From assembly GCA_964425215.1 (NCBI GenBank), contig CAYRLW010000043.1:1-34327 (forward strand): a stretch of 34,327 bases of DNA, in the 5' to 3' direction. A program made the position numbers and the translations under genes. Origin of the DNA: CAYRLW01 sp964425215 (GTDB taxonomy: Bacteria; Spirochaetota; Spirochaetia; Treponematales; Breznakiellaceae). Below are positions 22,081 to 30,700 of this stretch, in pieces; the stretch's first letter is position 1, and each line of letters begins with the position of its first letter. A model generated the notes under the pieces. The model was not told the DNA's origin, did no database searches, and worked only from the letters and a program-made list of their open reading frames with translations.

Positions 22081-22982
22081 GGCTTGTATTCAAAGAACCA
22101 CTTGGTATTCAGCTTATCCAAACTACCGTCGGCCCGCATGGATTCGATGGCCGCGTTAAAGGGAGCCACCAGAGGGGACCCTTTTTTAAAGATAAACCCA
22201 AACTCTTCGGTGCCCAGGGGACCCCCTATGGTCTTAAGCTTCCCCGGATTAGCCCCCACGTAGCCCTTGCTGGAAGCCGCGTCCATCAGCACCGTATCCA
22301 CATCCCCCGCTAACAGGGCCTGAACCGCCGCTCCGAAGGTCTCGAATAGTTTAATCCGGGGATTCGCTTCGTTACCGTCCAGGACGTTGTACACCGCCAC
22401 GTAAAAGTTGGTGGTCCCCGCTTGGGAACCGATCAACAATTTAGGGTTAGCGTTAAAGGTCTTTTCGTCGGTAAAACGGTTTTCGTTGGCCCGGACCAGC
22501 ATGAATTGTTGACTGGTCATGTATGGAACAGAAAAATCGACCTGGGCTTTCCGTTCGTCGTTAATGGTTATCCCATCCATCCCCACGTCGAACTGGCCGT
22601 CCCGGATAGCCTGGATCATGGTATCCCAGGAGGTAACCTTCCAATCAACCTTGGCGTTCAGCCGGCGGGCGATCTCTTCGGTGGCGTCGTACTCCCAGCC
22701 CATGGCTTTGCCCGATTTGGGATCCACAAAATTAAGGGGTGTATAGGCGTTTTCCGTTACCGCTACGATGGTAATTCCCTTCAAATCGGGCAAAGCCGAG
22801 GTTCCGGCGGAACTGTTGGCGGCCGTTCCGGTAGCGTTACCGGCGGCCGGAGCTGAAGCGGCGGGTTTGGTAGCGGTATCGGTCTTAGATGCACCGGAAG
22901 CATCCTTGGCACCCCCCGCAAAGGCCAGGGAAGCGGAAAGCGTCAATAGGGTAATGAAACTGGTAATCATGAATTTTTTCAT
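22077..22982 (-). CDS. Amino acid ABC transporter periplasmic binding protein
   Basis: The start at 22982 gives MKKFMITSFITLLTLSASLAFA, a normal signal peptide with an AFA cleavage site and no lipobox cysteine. AGGAGG lies 7 nt upstream; the in-frame GTG at 23021 is rejected. After an Ala/Thr/Lys/Ser-rich spacer (about 25-60) comes a SBP_bac_3 fold: YTPLNFVDPKSGKAMGWEYD, EEIARRLNAKVDWKV, WDTMIQAIRDGQFDVGMDGI, then ERKAQVDFSVPYM and TVLMDAASSKGYV. This class binds polar amino acids. It is the first gene of the three-gene operon, each pair overlapping by 4 bp. A promoter within 23002-23031 is possible but would leave almost no leader. Confidence 0.9.
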   Translation of the reverse strand: MKKFMITSFITLLTLSASLAFAGGAKDASGASKTDTATKPAASAPAAGNATGTAANSSAGTSALPDLKGITIVAVTENAYTPLNFVDPKSGKAMGWEYDATEEIARRLNAKVDWKVTSWDTMIQAIRDGQFDVGMDGITINDERKAQVDFSVPYMTSQQFMLVRANENRFTDEKTFNANPKLLIGSQAGTTNFYVAVYNVLDGNEANPRIKLFETFGAAVQALLAGDVDTVLMDAASSKGYVGANPGKLKTIGGPLGTEEFGFIFKKGSPLVAPFNAAIESMRADGSLDKLNTKWFFEYKP

Positions 22983-23042
22983 CCTGATTCCTCCTGGTTT
23001 CACTGTAACTTCCCAAACCATCGAATGGCAAGCGGTTTTCCA

Positions 23043-23082
23043 TAAAAAAAAGCCCCCAAAAACCGTTTCCGATTTCGGGGGC
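23043..23082 (-). terminator. Rho-independent terminator for the RRM protein transcript
   Basis: On the minus strand the outer stem GCCCCC/GGGGGC (23052-23057 and 23077-23082) continues inward through partly paired A/T and C/G positions. It is followed by a run of eight U residues. It separates the RRM gene from the ABC transporter operon. Confidence 0.8.
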
Positions 23083-23114
23083 CCCTATTCGACTCCGTCT
23101 AAATTTTTAAAGGG

Positions 23115-23144
23115 GACCTCTAAAAACTTCAGTTTTTAGAGGTC
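23115..23144. repeat. Perfect 14-bp hairpin with 2-nt loop
   Basis: GACCTCTAAAAACT (23115-23128) is exactly reverse-complementary to 23131-23144. It is part of a four-hairpin cluster 3' of the RRM gene. Confidence 0.7.
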
Positions 23145-23158
23145 TACAGATAAAAAAT

Positions 23159-23179
23159 GCAAATCCTATAAGGATTTGC
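23159..23179. repeat. Perfect 9-bp hairpin
   Basis: GCAAATCCT (23159-23167) and AGGATTTGC (23171-23179) with a 3-nt loop, third member of the cluster. Confidence 0.6.
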
Positions 23180-23182
23180 CCA

Positions 23183-23219
23183 GGCACCTCTAATAACTAA
23201 CCGAGTTATTGGAGGTGCC
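23183..23219. repeat. 16-bp hairpin with one mismatch
   Basis: GGCACCTCTAATAACT (23183-23198) pairs with 23204-23219 with a single mismatch; the loop is AACCG. It lies 30 nt after the RRM gene stop codon. Confidence 0.7.
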
Positions 23220-23250
23220 CTAAACTTAAAGACAAAGCCGAATCACCGGC

Positions 23251-23544
23251 TTACCAGCGGCCGTAACCGCCGCCGCTGTTGTCCCGATCGCGACGGGGTT
23301 TATCCATCGCTTCGTTTACCTTGAGCCGGCGGCCGTCGAATTCAAACCCATTGGTAGCGGTAATAGCCGCCTGGGCTTCCTCGTCGGTGCTCATTTCCAC
23401 AAAGCCGAAGCCCTTGGAATAACCGGTATCCCGGTCGGTGATGATTTTTACGGATTCCACGTTGCCGTAGCTGGCAAACAGGTTGCGGAGGCTGTCTTCG
23501 TAGGTATTGTACGAGAGGTTTCCGACATAGAGTTTCTTGGCCAT
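23251..23544 (-). CDS. RRM-type RNA-binding protein
   Basis: This 97-residue protein is one RNA recognition motif plus a short tail. RNP2 is LYVGNL (5-10) and RNP1 is KGFGFVEM (44-51). The tail is rich in Arg, Asp and Gly (DRDNSGGGYGRW). Bacterial single-RRM proteins of this kind occur in cyanobacteria and spirochaetes, often linked to cold response, and act as RNA chaperones. The start ATG has GGAAGG upstream. A small hairpin CCTGG/CCAGG (23561-23575) lies in its leader, and four hairpins lie after its stop. Its binding targets are unknown. Confidence 0.92.
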   Translation of the reverse strand: MAKKLYVGNLSYNTYEDSLRNLFASYGNVESVKIITDRDTGYSKGFGFVEMSTDEEAQAAITATNGFEFDGRRLKVNEAMDKPRRDRDNSGGGYGRW

Positions 23545-23901
23545 AGGGGGCCTTCCTTTGCCTGGGATTTCCAGGTCTTTCAGTTTCCGCCTATCCAGGA
23601 TAAGCGCTTTCCCGGTGCGTACAGGGCCCAGGGGCCGTGCAATCGGGGCCGAGCGGAGAGACGGATTGAACGAAGGCTTCTTTTCACGAAAACAGTAGCA
23701 TCCGAGTCGGTTTTCTTGGGGAGTGGCCGTGGAGAGGCAAAATCCAAAAACTGCGAAGGGAAGGTGACGATAGAAAAGGTAACAGCGACGTTTTTAAGTT
23801 CTCTCACTCTAGAAATGACTATACGCGGTATTTACAATAAGGTCAAGGGTCCGATAGTCCGAGCCTTTGTTACGCTAGTCGTACCCAAAAGGAGGTAGCC
23901 C
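23545..23901. other. Divergent intergenic region with no clear gene
   Basis: 357 bp between the divergent RRM gene and the CTG-started exported-protein gene. I see the RRM ribosome site, the small leader hairpin at 23561-23575 and the AGGAGG site at 23890-23895. I see no convincing promoter pair and no RNA gene. A 60-codon TTG-started frame (23716-23898) has no ribosome site and is not accepted. Confidence 0.5.
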
Positions 23902-24537
23902 CTGTCACGGTTTCTTACATTTCACCCCCTATCCCTGGTCTTCGCTACAACCCTGATTCTAGGTCTAGGATCCCGGGCTTACCCTGGAGGGCCGGCTGAT
24001 TTTGTGGGGGAATACGTCAACCGGGATTTTCCCGGGTCCCGTCTTTCGGTGGGGACGAACTCGGTACGCCTGTCCGAAGGAGAAGGCTCCCGCAGTGTTA
24101 CGGTGGAAGGCCGCGTCGTATCCCAGACCCCCCAGTCTTTTGTGGTAACCTGGCGAGTTACCGACCCCAACGGGATTAAGGCATCCCGCTTCGAAGCCCA
24201 ATTTTCAGGTTCTATCCCGGTGGCCTTGGTGGAATATCCCATAGGGGGGCTTTCCTCTACCGTTAGGCCGGTTTACCTTCCAGCGGGACGATACCGTTTG
24301 CCATCCTTTACGTTCCTATCCCCCGGGGGGAAAAAATTAGTGCTGGTCTACGATCTTACGGCCGATTGGGCCCTCCTCTGGCTCGACGACGGGCGTTTTT
24401 TCCGACTGCCCAGGGCCCTATCCGCTTCCGGGGCCCGTTACAGCGACGGCACGCACACGTTTTGGGAACACCAGGGAAGCGGGGTTGTTGATATGGACGG
24501 TCAGGTGATCTTTGAGGGGGTACTCCAGGACGGATAA
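23902..24537 (+). CDS. Exported protein of unknown function, apparent CTG start codon
   Basis: The frame encodes 211 residues if it starts at CTG 23902-23904. The first residues then read (M)SRFLTFHPLSLVFATTLIL, ending near LGSRAYP, which is a convincing signal peptide. AGGAGG (23890-23895) lies 6 nt upstream, and an in-frame TAG (23896-23898) blocks any earlier start. Between CTG and the GTG at 24004 there is no ATG, GTG or TTG in frame, and starting at that GTG would remove the signal peptide. The mature part looks beta-rich (VTVEGRVVSQTPQSFVVTWRV; WALLWLDDGRFFRLP) and ends at VLQDG. I do not recognise a family. A mutated or misread ATG is the alternative explanation. Confidence 0.62.
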   Translation: MSRFLTFHPLSLVFATTLILGLGSRAYPGGPADFVGEYVNRDFPGSRLSVGTNSVRLSEGEGSRSVTVEGRVVSQTPQSFVVTWRVTDPNGIKASRFEAQFSGSIPVALVEYPIGGLSSTVRPVYLPAGRYRLPSFTFLSPGGKKLVLVYDLTADWALLWLDDGRFFRLPRALSASGARYSDGTHTFWEHQGSGVVDMDGQVIFEGVLQDG

Positions 24538-24564
24538 ACCATCCCGCAGAGTTGGTCGAACTTG

Positions 24565-24600
24565 TCCGACAGGATCCTAGGAGACTGTCAGCTTTTGCCG
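24565..24600. repeat. Intergenic motif shared with 34201-34246
   Basis: TCCGACAGGATCCTAG (24565-24580) differs by one base from 34201-34216. In both places GCTTTTGC follows a short distance later. Around it, GACAG...CCTAGG...CTGTC forms an imperfect palindrome. Confidence 0.45.
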
Positions 24601-24673
24601 CCGTGAACCTGGGGCTAGAAGTCTCGGCTTAGCCCATTTGCCAAGGAGATGGGACCGTGGTATCCTTCGCTTT

Positions 24674-25714
24674 ATGGAACGACCCACCCCAGGGAACCTC
24701 TACTCCCTTTATCAAGCCTGTACCCTCTGTCCCCGAAATTGCCGTGTGGATAGGTTACGGGGCCAGCGGGGTTTTTGCGGCGAAACAGCGGAGCTACGGA
24801 TCGCGGTGGCGTCCATTCACCGGGGCGAAGAGCCGCCGATCACCGGTCTGGGTGGATCGGGGACCATTTTTATAACCGGGTGCACGCTCCGCTGTTCTTT
24901 TTGTCAAAACTATCAAATTTCCCAGGACAGCATGGGCAGAACCGTGGAAACCCAGGAATTTATCGATATTTGTTTGGCCCTCCAATCCGAGGGGGCCGAA
25001 AATATCAACCTGGTGACGGGAAGCCACGCCTTGCCAGCCCTGGCCCTGGGTATCCAGGGGGCCCGGGAACAGGGCCTATCCATTCCCACCCTTTGGAATT
25101 CATCGGCCTACGAAAGCGTTCAGGCGGTGGAACAGGGGGCCCCCTATCTGGACGTGTACCTCCCGGACCTTAAAACCCTGGACCGGGAGCTTTCGGGACG
25201 ACTCTTTGGCGCCCCGGATTACCCCGAAACCGCCGCTTCCTCGATTTTAAAAATGATGGAACTCAAGCCCCTGCGTTACGGCCCCAGCCGTCACGCCCCA
25301 GGATTTCACCCCCAGGGTTCTCCCGCGGAAGGGACTCCGATCCACGGTACCCACGAAGAGCATGCGGAGATTTTACGTTCGGGGGTGGTGATTCGGCACT
25401 TGGTTTTGCCGGATCATCTGGAATCCACCTATCGGGTCCTCCGCTGGTTCGCGGAAAACGCCAGGGGCCGGGCTCTGCTTTCGGTGATGACCCAGTATAC
25501 GCCCATAAAAAAAAGCGCCCCCGCCCCGCTTCCCGAACGGTTTATCAATACGAAGGAATTCGATCAGACGCAAAAATGGCTGGAAGAGTTGGATATTGAG
25601 GACGGTTTTTACCAGGAATTGGAAGTCGGCGACGAATGGCTTCCGGATTTTGACCGAAAAAATCCCTTTTCTTCCGATCTTTCCAAGACGATTTGGCATT
25701 GGAAAACCGGTTAA
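24674..25714 (+). CDS. Radical SAM protein of the PflA-like / DUF-type activase family
   Basis: From ATG 24674 the protein has 346 residues. A cysteine-rich N-terminus CTLCPRNCRVDR (C16, C19, C23, then C35) precedes the radical SAM cluster motif CTLRCSFC (C70, C74, C77). These bind iron-sulphur clusters and SAM. The rest keeps the partial TIM-barrel pattern (NINLVTGSH, LPDLK, VVIRHLVLPDH). Homologues are annotated as pyruvate-formate-lyase-activating-like proteins, but their substrates are mostly unknown. The start is unclear. AAGGAG (24643-24648) fits a GTG at 24657 in another frame, while ATG 24674 and TTG 24638 lack a good ribosome site. It lies 30 bp before malQ. Confidence 0.85.
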   Translation: MERPTPGNLYSLYQACTLCPRNCRVDRLRGQRGFCGETAELRIAVASIHRGEEPPITGLGGSGTIFITGCTLRCSFCQNYQISQDSMGRTVETQEFIDICLALQSEGAENINLVTGSHALPALALGIQGAREQGLSIPTLWNSSAYESVQAVEQGAPYLDVYLPDLKTLDRELSGRLFGAPDYPETAASSILKMMELKPLRYGPSRHAPGFHPQGSPAEGTPIHGTHEEHAEILRSGVVIRHLVLPDHLESTYRVLRWFAENARGRALLSVMTQYTPIKKSAPAPLPERFINTKEFDQTQKWLEELDIEDGFYQELEVGDEWLPDFDRKNPFSSDLSKTIWHWKTG

Positions 25715-25744
25715 ATTATCCTATACTCTTGGTAGGAGCAACCA

Positions 25745-27763
25745 ATGAAAACAGCCCACGCCATGGATCGAGCTATTGGGGTCGTAATTCCCCTGGGAGC
25801 CCTTCGAAGCGAAAAGAGTATCGGGGTGGGGGAATTTCCCGACCTGATGGAACTGGGGGACCTCTGTAAAACCATAGGGGTCGGTTTAATACAACTATTA
25901 CCGGTCAACGATTCGGCCTTCCAAAGCTCACCCTATAGCGCTTTAACGGCCTTCGGCCTCCATCCCCTGTATATTCGCATCGGAGACCTGCCGGAAGCGA
26001 AGGGACAAGAACGGAAACTTCAGGAAATACGGGACCGCTATGAGGGTCTCCATCGATTTTCCTACGGACCCCTCCTAACCGCTAAAATGAATCTGCTCCG
26101 GGAAATTTTTAACCAGCACAAAGAGTCGATTATGGCTCAGGCGGAGCCGGGGAAGCCCCTGGCCCAGTGGATAGAAAACAACCCCTGGGTACGGGAATAC
26201 GCGGTCTATCGACGGCTAAAGGACGAAAATAGGGGGAAGCACTGGAAAGAATGGAAAGCCTATCAGGAGCCCCGGGCCAAGGATATACAAACCCTATGGG
26301 AAAAACCCCCATACCGGGAGGATCATCTTTTCTGGGTATGGATCCAATCGGTGGCGGACCGCCAGTTTACCCAGGCGGCGGTTTACCTGGCCCAGCGGGG
26401 GATCGTCCTGAAGGGGGATCTGCCGATCCTGATGAACGAAGATTCCTGCGACGTGTGGGCCCATCCGGAGTACTTTCGCCGGGATTTAGCCGCCGGGGCT
26501 CCGCCGGATATGTTCAGTCCCCTGGGTCAAAATTGGCAGTTCCCCATTTACGATTGGGAAGCCCTGGGAAGGGATAATTATTCCTGGTGGCGGAACCGGC
26601 TGGCGGTGGCGGATCGTTATTACGGTGCCTACCGCATCGACCACGTGCTGGGTTTTTTTCGGATTTGGGCGGTTTCCAAAAACGATACATCGGCGGTCTT
26701 AGGCCGTTTTATCCCCTCCTTTTCCATAAGCCGAAGCGAGTTGGAGTCCCTGGGCTTCGATTCCGCTCGTATCCGTTGGCTCTCCCGCCCCCACGTCCCC
26801 ACAGCGGAGGTCTACAACGCCCTCCGTTCGTCGGACCTGACCCGGGGAAACGACGGGGAACGGGCGGTGCAAGAAGAGGCCAGTCGGGTATTCGACCAGG
26901 CCTTGGACCGCATTGGGTCCGAGGAATTGTGGCTTTTTAAGGACCTGATTAAGGGAGAACGGGATATTCAGACCCTGAACATCCATCCGGCGGCGTCCGA
27001 ATACCTGCAGAGAGCCTGGAGGGACCGGGTCCTTTTGGAGTTTGAGCCGGAAAAATACGCCCCCTCCTGGTCCTATTGGGATACCCGAGCCTTCCCCACC
27101 CTGTCGGAACAGGAACGGCGGGACCTGGAAGCCCTAATCACCGAAAAAAGAAAGACCTCGGAGGATCTATGGGAGGACCAGGGAAGAAGGCTCCTCTCGG
27201 TCCTCCGGTCCAGTACGGAGATGCTGGCCTGCGCGGAAGATCTGGGGGCGGTTCCGGACTGTGTGCCCCGGGTGCTGGATGAGTTGGGCATCCTGGGCCT
27301 GCGGGTGGTCCGCTGGGCCCGCCGTTGGGGTCAAAGCGGGGAACCCTATATTCCCCTGGAGGAATACGGCGAGCAGACCGTGTGTACCGCGGCGGTCCAC
27401 GACAGCTCCACCATCCGGGAATGGTGGGAACGGGAAACGGACCGGGACACCTTCCGGGCCTTTATCGGGGAACCATCCTTGCCGGATCACTATACCAGCG
27501 AAACCGCCCGTATTATACTAACCAAGGTAGCCGAAGCTCGATCCCGGTTACGGGTTTTTCAAATCCAGGATTTATTGCACCTTTCCGACCGCTGGTACGC
27601 CGACGATCCGGCTTCCGAACGGATAAACGTACCGGGAAGCGTCAACGATTTCAATTGGACCTATCGATTGCCCGCACCGATCGACGAAATAGCGGAGGAC
27701 AAACAATTTATCAGCGCCGCCCAGGAACTGTGCGAACTGGGCTCGCGAAAAAGGAACCGGTGA
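25745..27763 (+). CDS. malQ: 4-alpha-glucanotransferase (GH77, amylomaltase)
   Basis: The 672-residue protein has GH77 motifs throughout: GVVIPLGALRSEKSIGVGEF, LIQLLPVNDSAFQSSPYSAL, YRIDHVLGFFRIW with nucleophile Asp299, CAEDLGAVP with acid/base Glu498, and AAVHDSSTIREWW with Asp553. The enzyme moves alpha-1,4-glucan segments between chains and is cytoplasmic, with roles in maltodextrin and glycogen use. The ATG has TAGGAG upstream. A promoter-like pair TTGGAA (25699-25704) and TATACT (25722-25727), 17 nt apart, lies close to it. The stop shares one base with the start of the next gene (TGATG), so it is translated with the GH13-like protein. Confidence 0.95.
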   Translation: MKTAHAMDRAIGVVIPLGALRSEKSIGVGEFPDLMELGDLCKTIGVGLIQLLPVNDSAFQSSPYSALTAFGLHPLYIRIGDLPEAKGQERKLQEIRDRYEGLHRFSYGPLLTAKMNLLREIFNQHKESIMAQAEPGKPLAQWIENNPWVREYAVYRRLKDENRGKHWKEWKAYQEPRAKDIQTLWEKPPYREDHLFWVWIQSVADRQFTQAAVYLAQRGIVLKGDLPILMNEDSCDVWAHPEYFRRDLAAGAPPDMFSPLGQNWQFPIYDWEALGRDNYSWWRNRLAVADRYYGAYRIDHVLGFFRIWAVSKNDTSAVLGRFIPSFSISRSELESLGFDSARIRWLSRPHVPTAEVYNALRSSDLTRGNDGERAVQEEASRVFDQALDRIGSEELWLFKDLIKGERDIQTLNIHPAASEYLQRAWRDRVLLEFEPEKYAPSWSYWDTRAFPTLSEQERRDLEALITEKRKTSEDLWEDQGRRLLSVLRSSTEMLACAEDLGAVPDCVPRVLDELGILGLRVVRWARRWGQSGEPYIPLEEYGEQTVCTAAVHDSSTIREWWERETDRDTFRAFIGEPSLPDHYTSETARIILTKVAEARSRLRVFQIQDLLHLSDRWYADDPASERINVPGSVNDFNWTYRLPAPIDEIAEDKQFISAAQELCELGSRKRNR

Positions 27764-30700
27764 TGAACTATTTTGGTATTAGGTTAACCGCCCTGGGGAA
27801 TAGGAACCCTTCGTTTCGAGCCGATACGCGAAAAGCTCGAATGGAATTCCACGTTTTAAAAAAAGTACGGGACGAATTCGAGCTTCAAGACGCCCTTTTT
27901 GCCCTTCGGGGAAACGTGGTTTTCGCGGATTTCCACGCGGTTCGGGAGTTCGCGCAACGGTTAAACCGAAAAATCAACCCCGAGGTACACCAGGAACGGT
28001 ATATTAAGGCGGGGCGGCTTAACGCCATGGGCCTGATCGACGAAATTTTACACTACGTGGCGGCCCTGTACCGGGAACAGATGGAACCCCGGGCCTTCGA
28101 TACGGCCTTGGAACGGCTGGAACGGCGTTTTGGACCTGAAAAAATCAACACCCTGTTAAGCTCCTTTGTGGAACACTTCCCCCCCCTCTCGGTCTACCGG
28201 AGAACCCAGACGGTTCAAGATTACTTGCATGGTTCCGAGGATGGGGAAGCCTGTCGGGCTTTGGCTTTAGAGGAGCTTATGCTCCTTTCTTTGGCGAATA
28301 AAAATCCCGCCTTTGAGCCCTTTAAATTCCTCTTTGACGAGGAAGTCCTCCGGGCCGACACCCTCTACGACGACGTAATAGAGGAACTACAGCGCCATTT
28401 TACCGATCTTCCCCCCTTTGGACCGGACAACCAAAATCTTTGGGACCTGCTCCGTTCCCCCGCGGTGGCGGAACCCTATTCCCTTACCGGCCAGCTGGAC
28501 TACATCCGACGAAAATGGGGCCTCCTGATTGGGAAATACCTGATCCGGCTCCTTACGAGCCTTGATGTGGTAAAAGAAGAGGAAAAACCCGTCTTTTTTG
28601 GTCCCGGACCCACCAGGACCTACGTGTACAACGAGCTGGAACACGAATACGAACGGTTCAGCCCCGACCAGGATTGGATGCCCCGAACCGTTTTGATGGC
28701 CAAAAGCACCCTGGTTTGGCTGTACCAGCTAACCCAAAAGTACGGCCGGCCCATCGAGCGGCTGGATCAGATCCCCGACGAGGAACTGGACCAGTTAGCC
28801 CGCCGGGGGTTTACGGGGCTCTGGCTGATCGGGCTATGGGAACGGAGCCATGCGAGCAAGGAGATTAAGCGGCGTTGCGGCAACCCGGAAGCGGCGGCCA
28901 GCGCGTATAGTCTCTACGACTACGATATCGCCACCGAACTGGGAGGATGGCAGGCTCTTGAAAACCTGCGGTTCCGCTGTGAGTGGCGGGGAATTCGGCT
29001 GGGTTCCGATATGGTTCCCAACCATACGGGAATCGATTCACGATGGATGATGGAACACCCGGACCGTTTTTTACAGTTGAGCCAACCGCCCTTCCCTACC
29101 TATACCTTTAACGGCGAAAACCTTTCGCCTCGAGCCGGGGTGGGCATCTATATCGAAGACCACTACTACGACCGGAGCGACGCGGCGGTGGTGTTCAAGC
29201 GGGTGGATTTTAACACCGGGGAGACCCGGTACATTTACCACGGGAACGATGGTACCTCCATGCCCTGGAACGATACGGCCCAAATCGATTTTCTCAACCC
29301 CGAAGCCCGGGAAGCGGTCATACGGACCATCGTGGGGGTCTGCAAACAATTCCCTATCGTCCGGTTCGACGCCGCCATGACCCTGGCAAAGAAACACATA
29401 CAGCGGCTGTGGTACCCCGAACCAGGCCGGGGCGGAGACATAGCAAGCCGGGCGGAACACGGTCTGACGGCGGAGGAATTTAACCGCCGCATCCCCAACG
29501 AATTTTGGCGGGAGGTGGTGGATCGCTGTGCGGTAGAAGCGCCGGACACCCTCCTGTTAGCCGAGGCTTTTTGGATGATGGAAGGCTACTTTGTCCGCAC
29601 CCTGGGGATGCACCGGGTGTACAACTCGGCGTTCATGAACATGCTCAAAATGGAAGAAAACGCCAAATACCGGGCCACCATCAAAAACACCATCGAATTT
29701 GATCCCCAAATTCTCCAACGGTTCGTCAACTTTATGAATAACCCCGACGAGGATACGGCGGTCGCCCAGTTCGGCAAGGGGGACAAGTACTTTGGCGTTT
29801 GTACCCTCATGGCCACCATGCCCGGCCTGCCCATGTTTGGGCACGGGCAAATCGAAGGGTTCGAAGAAAAATATGGGATGGAGTACCGCAGGTCCTACCG
29901 GGAAGAAGTTCCCGACCAGGGTTTGATAGACCGGCACGAACGGGAAATATTCCCCCTCTTAAAACGGAGGCGTCTATTCGCGGGAAGCGATGATTTTGCC
30001 CTTTTTGACGTCTTTGGCACCGACGGTTCGGTGAACGAAAACATATTCGCCTACACGAACAAATTCCAGGACGAACGGGCCCTGGTTTTGTACAACAACA
30101 GCTACCATTCCGGATCCGGCTGGATTCGGATATCCAGCAGTTCCGCCGTCAAAGGGCCTCTGGGGGACAAACGATCCGTCCGGCGAACCCTGGCGGAGGC
30201 TTTGCGGCTTTCCCCGGATGAAAAACACTTTACTATCCTGCGGGAACAACGGTCCGATCTGTGGTACATTCGATCCAGCAAAGAACTGAGCGAACTGGGA
30301 CTCTTCGTTTCGCTGAATGGGTATCAGTCCCAGGTTTTCTTGGATATCCACGAGGTAGCCGATACGGACCACGGTCGGTGGGCCCGGCTATGCTCGGAAC
30401 TCGCCGGCCGGGGGGTGGTGGACCTCCACGCGGCGTTCCAGGATCTTTTCTTGCGGGACCTCTACTCGGCCTTCTTGGAAGTGGCAAAACCATCCTACTT
30501 CAACGCCATTAAGACTTTCTTTGCCCCAACCGGTTCCGCGAAGCCTCCAAAGGCGGCGCCCTTTATCGAAACCCTGCGGGAACCGGTACTCCGGTTTATC
30601 CGCATCGCCACAGAATACCTGGACGGAGCTTCGGGGGCCTACGATTCCTTTGATCGAGACAGGGCCTACGAAGCCCTCCGGCCGGATCAAATTTGGGAAA

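Noticed and set aside
23002..23031. Promoter (TTGCCA, 18 nt, TACAGT) for the binding-protein operon
   Set aside because: The predicted start falls in the ribosome site, and the -10 match is only 4 of 6, so it is not listed as a feature.
23716..23898. 60-codon plus-strand frame before the CTG-started gene
   Set aside because: TTG start without a ribosome site, low-information sequence and no recognised family.
27325..27762. N-terminal extension of the GH13-like frame
   Set aside because: It lies entirely inside malQ in another frame and has shadow-like composition (Gly, Arg, Pro). The protein-like sequence begins at the ATG at 27763, which overlaps the malQ stop as TGATG.
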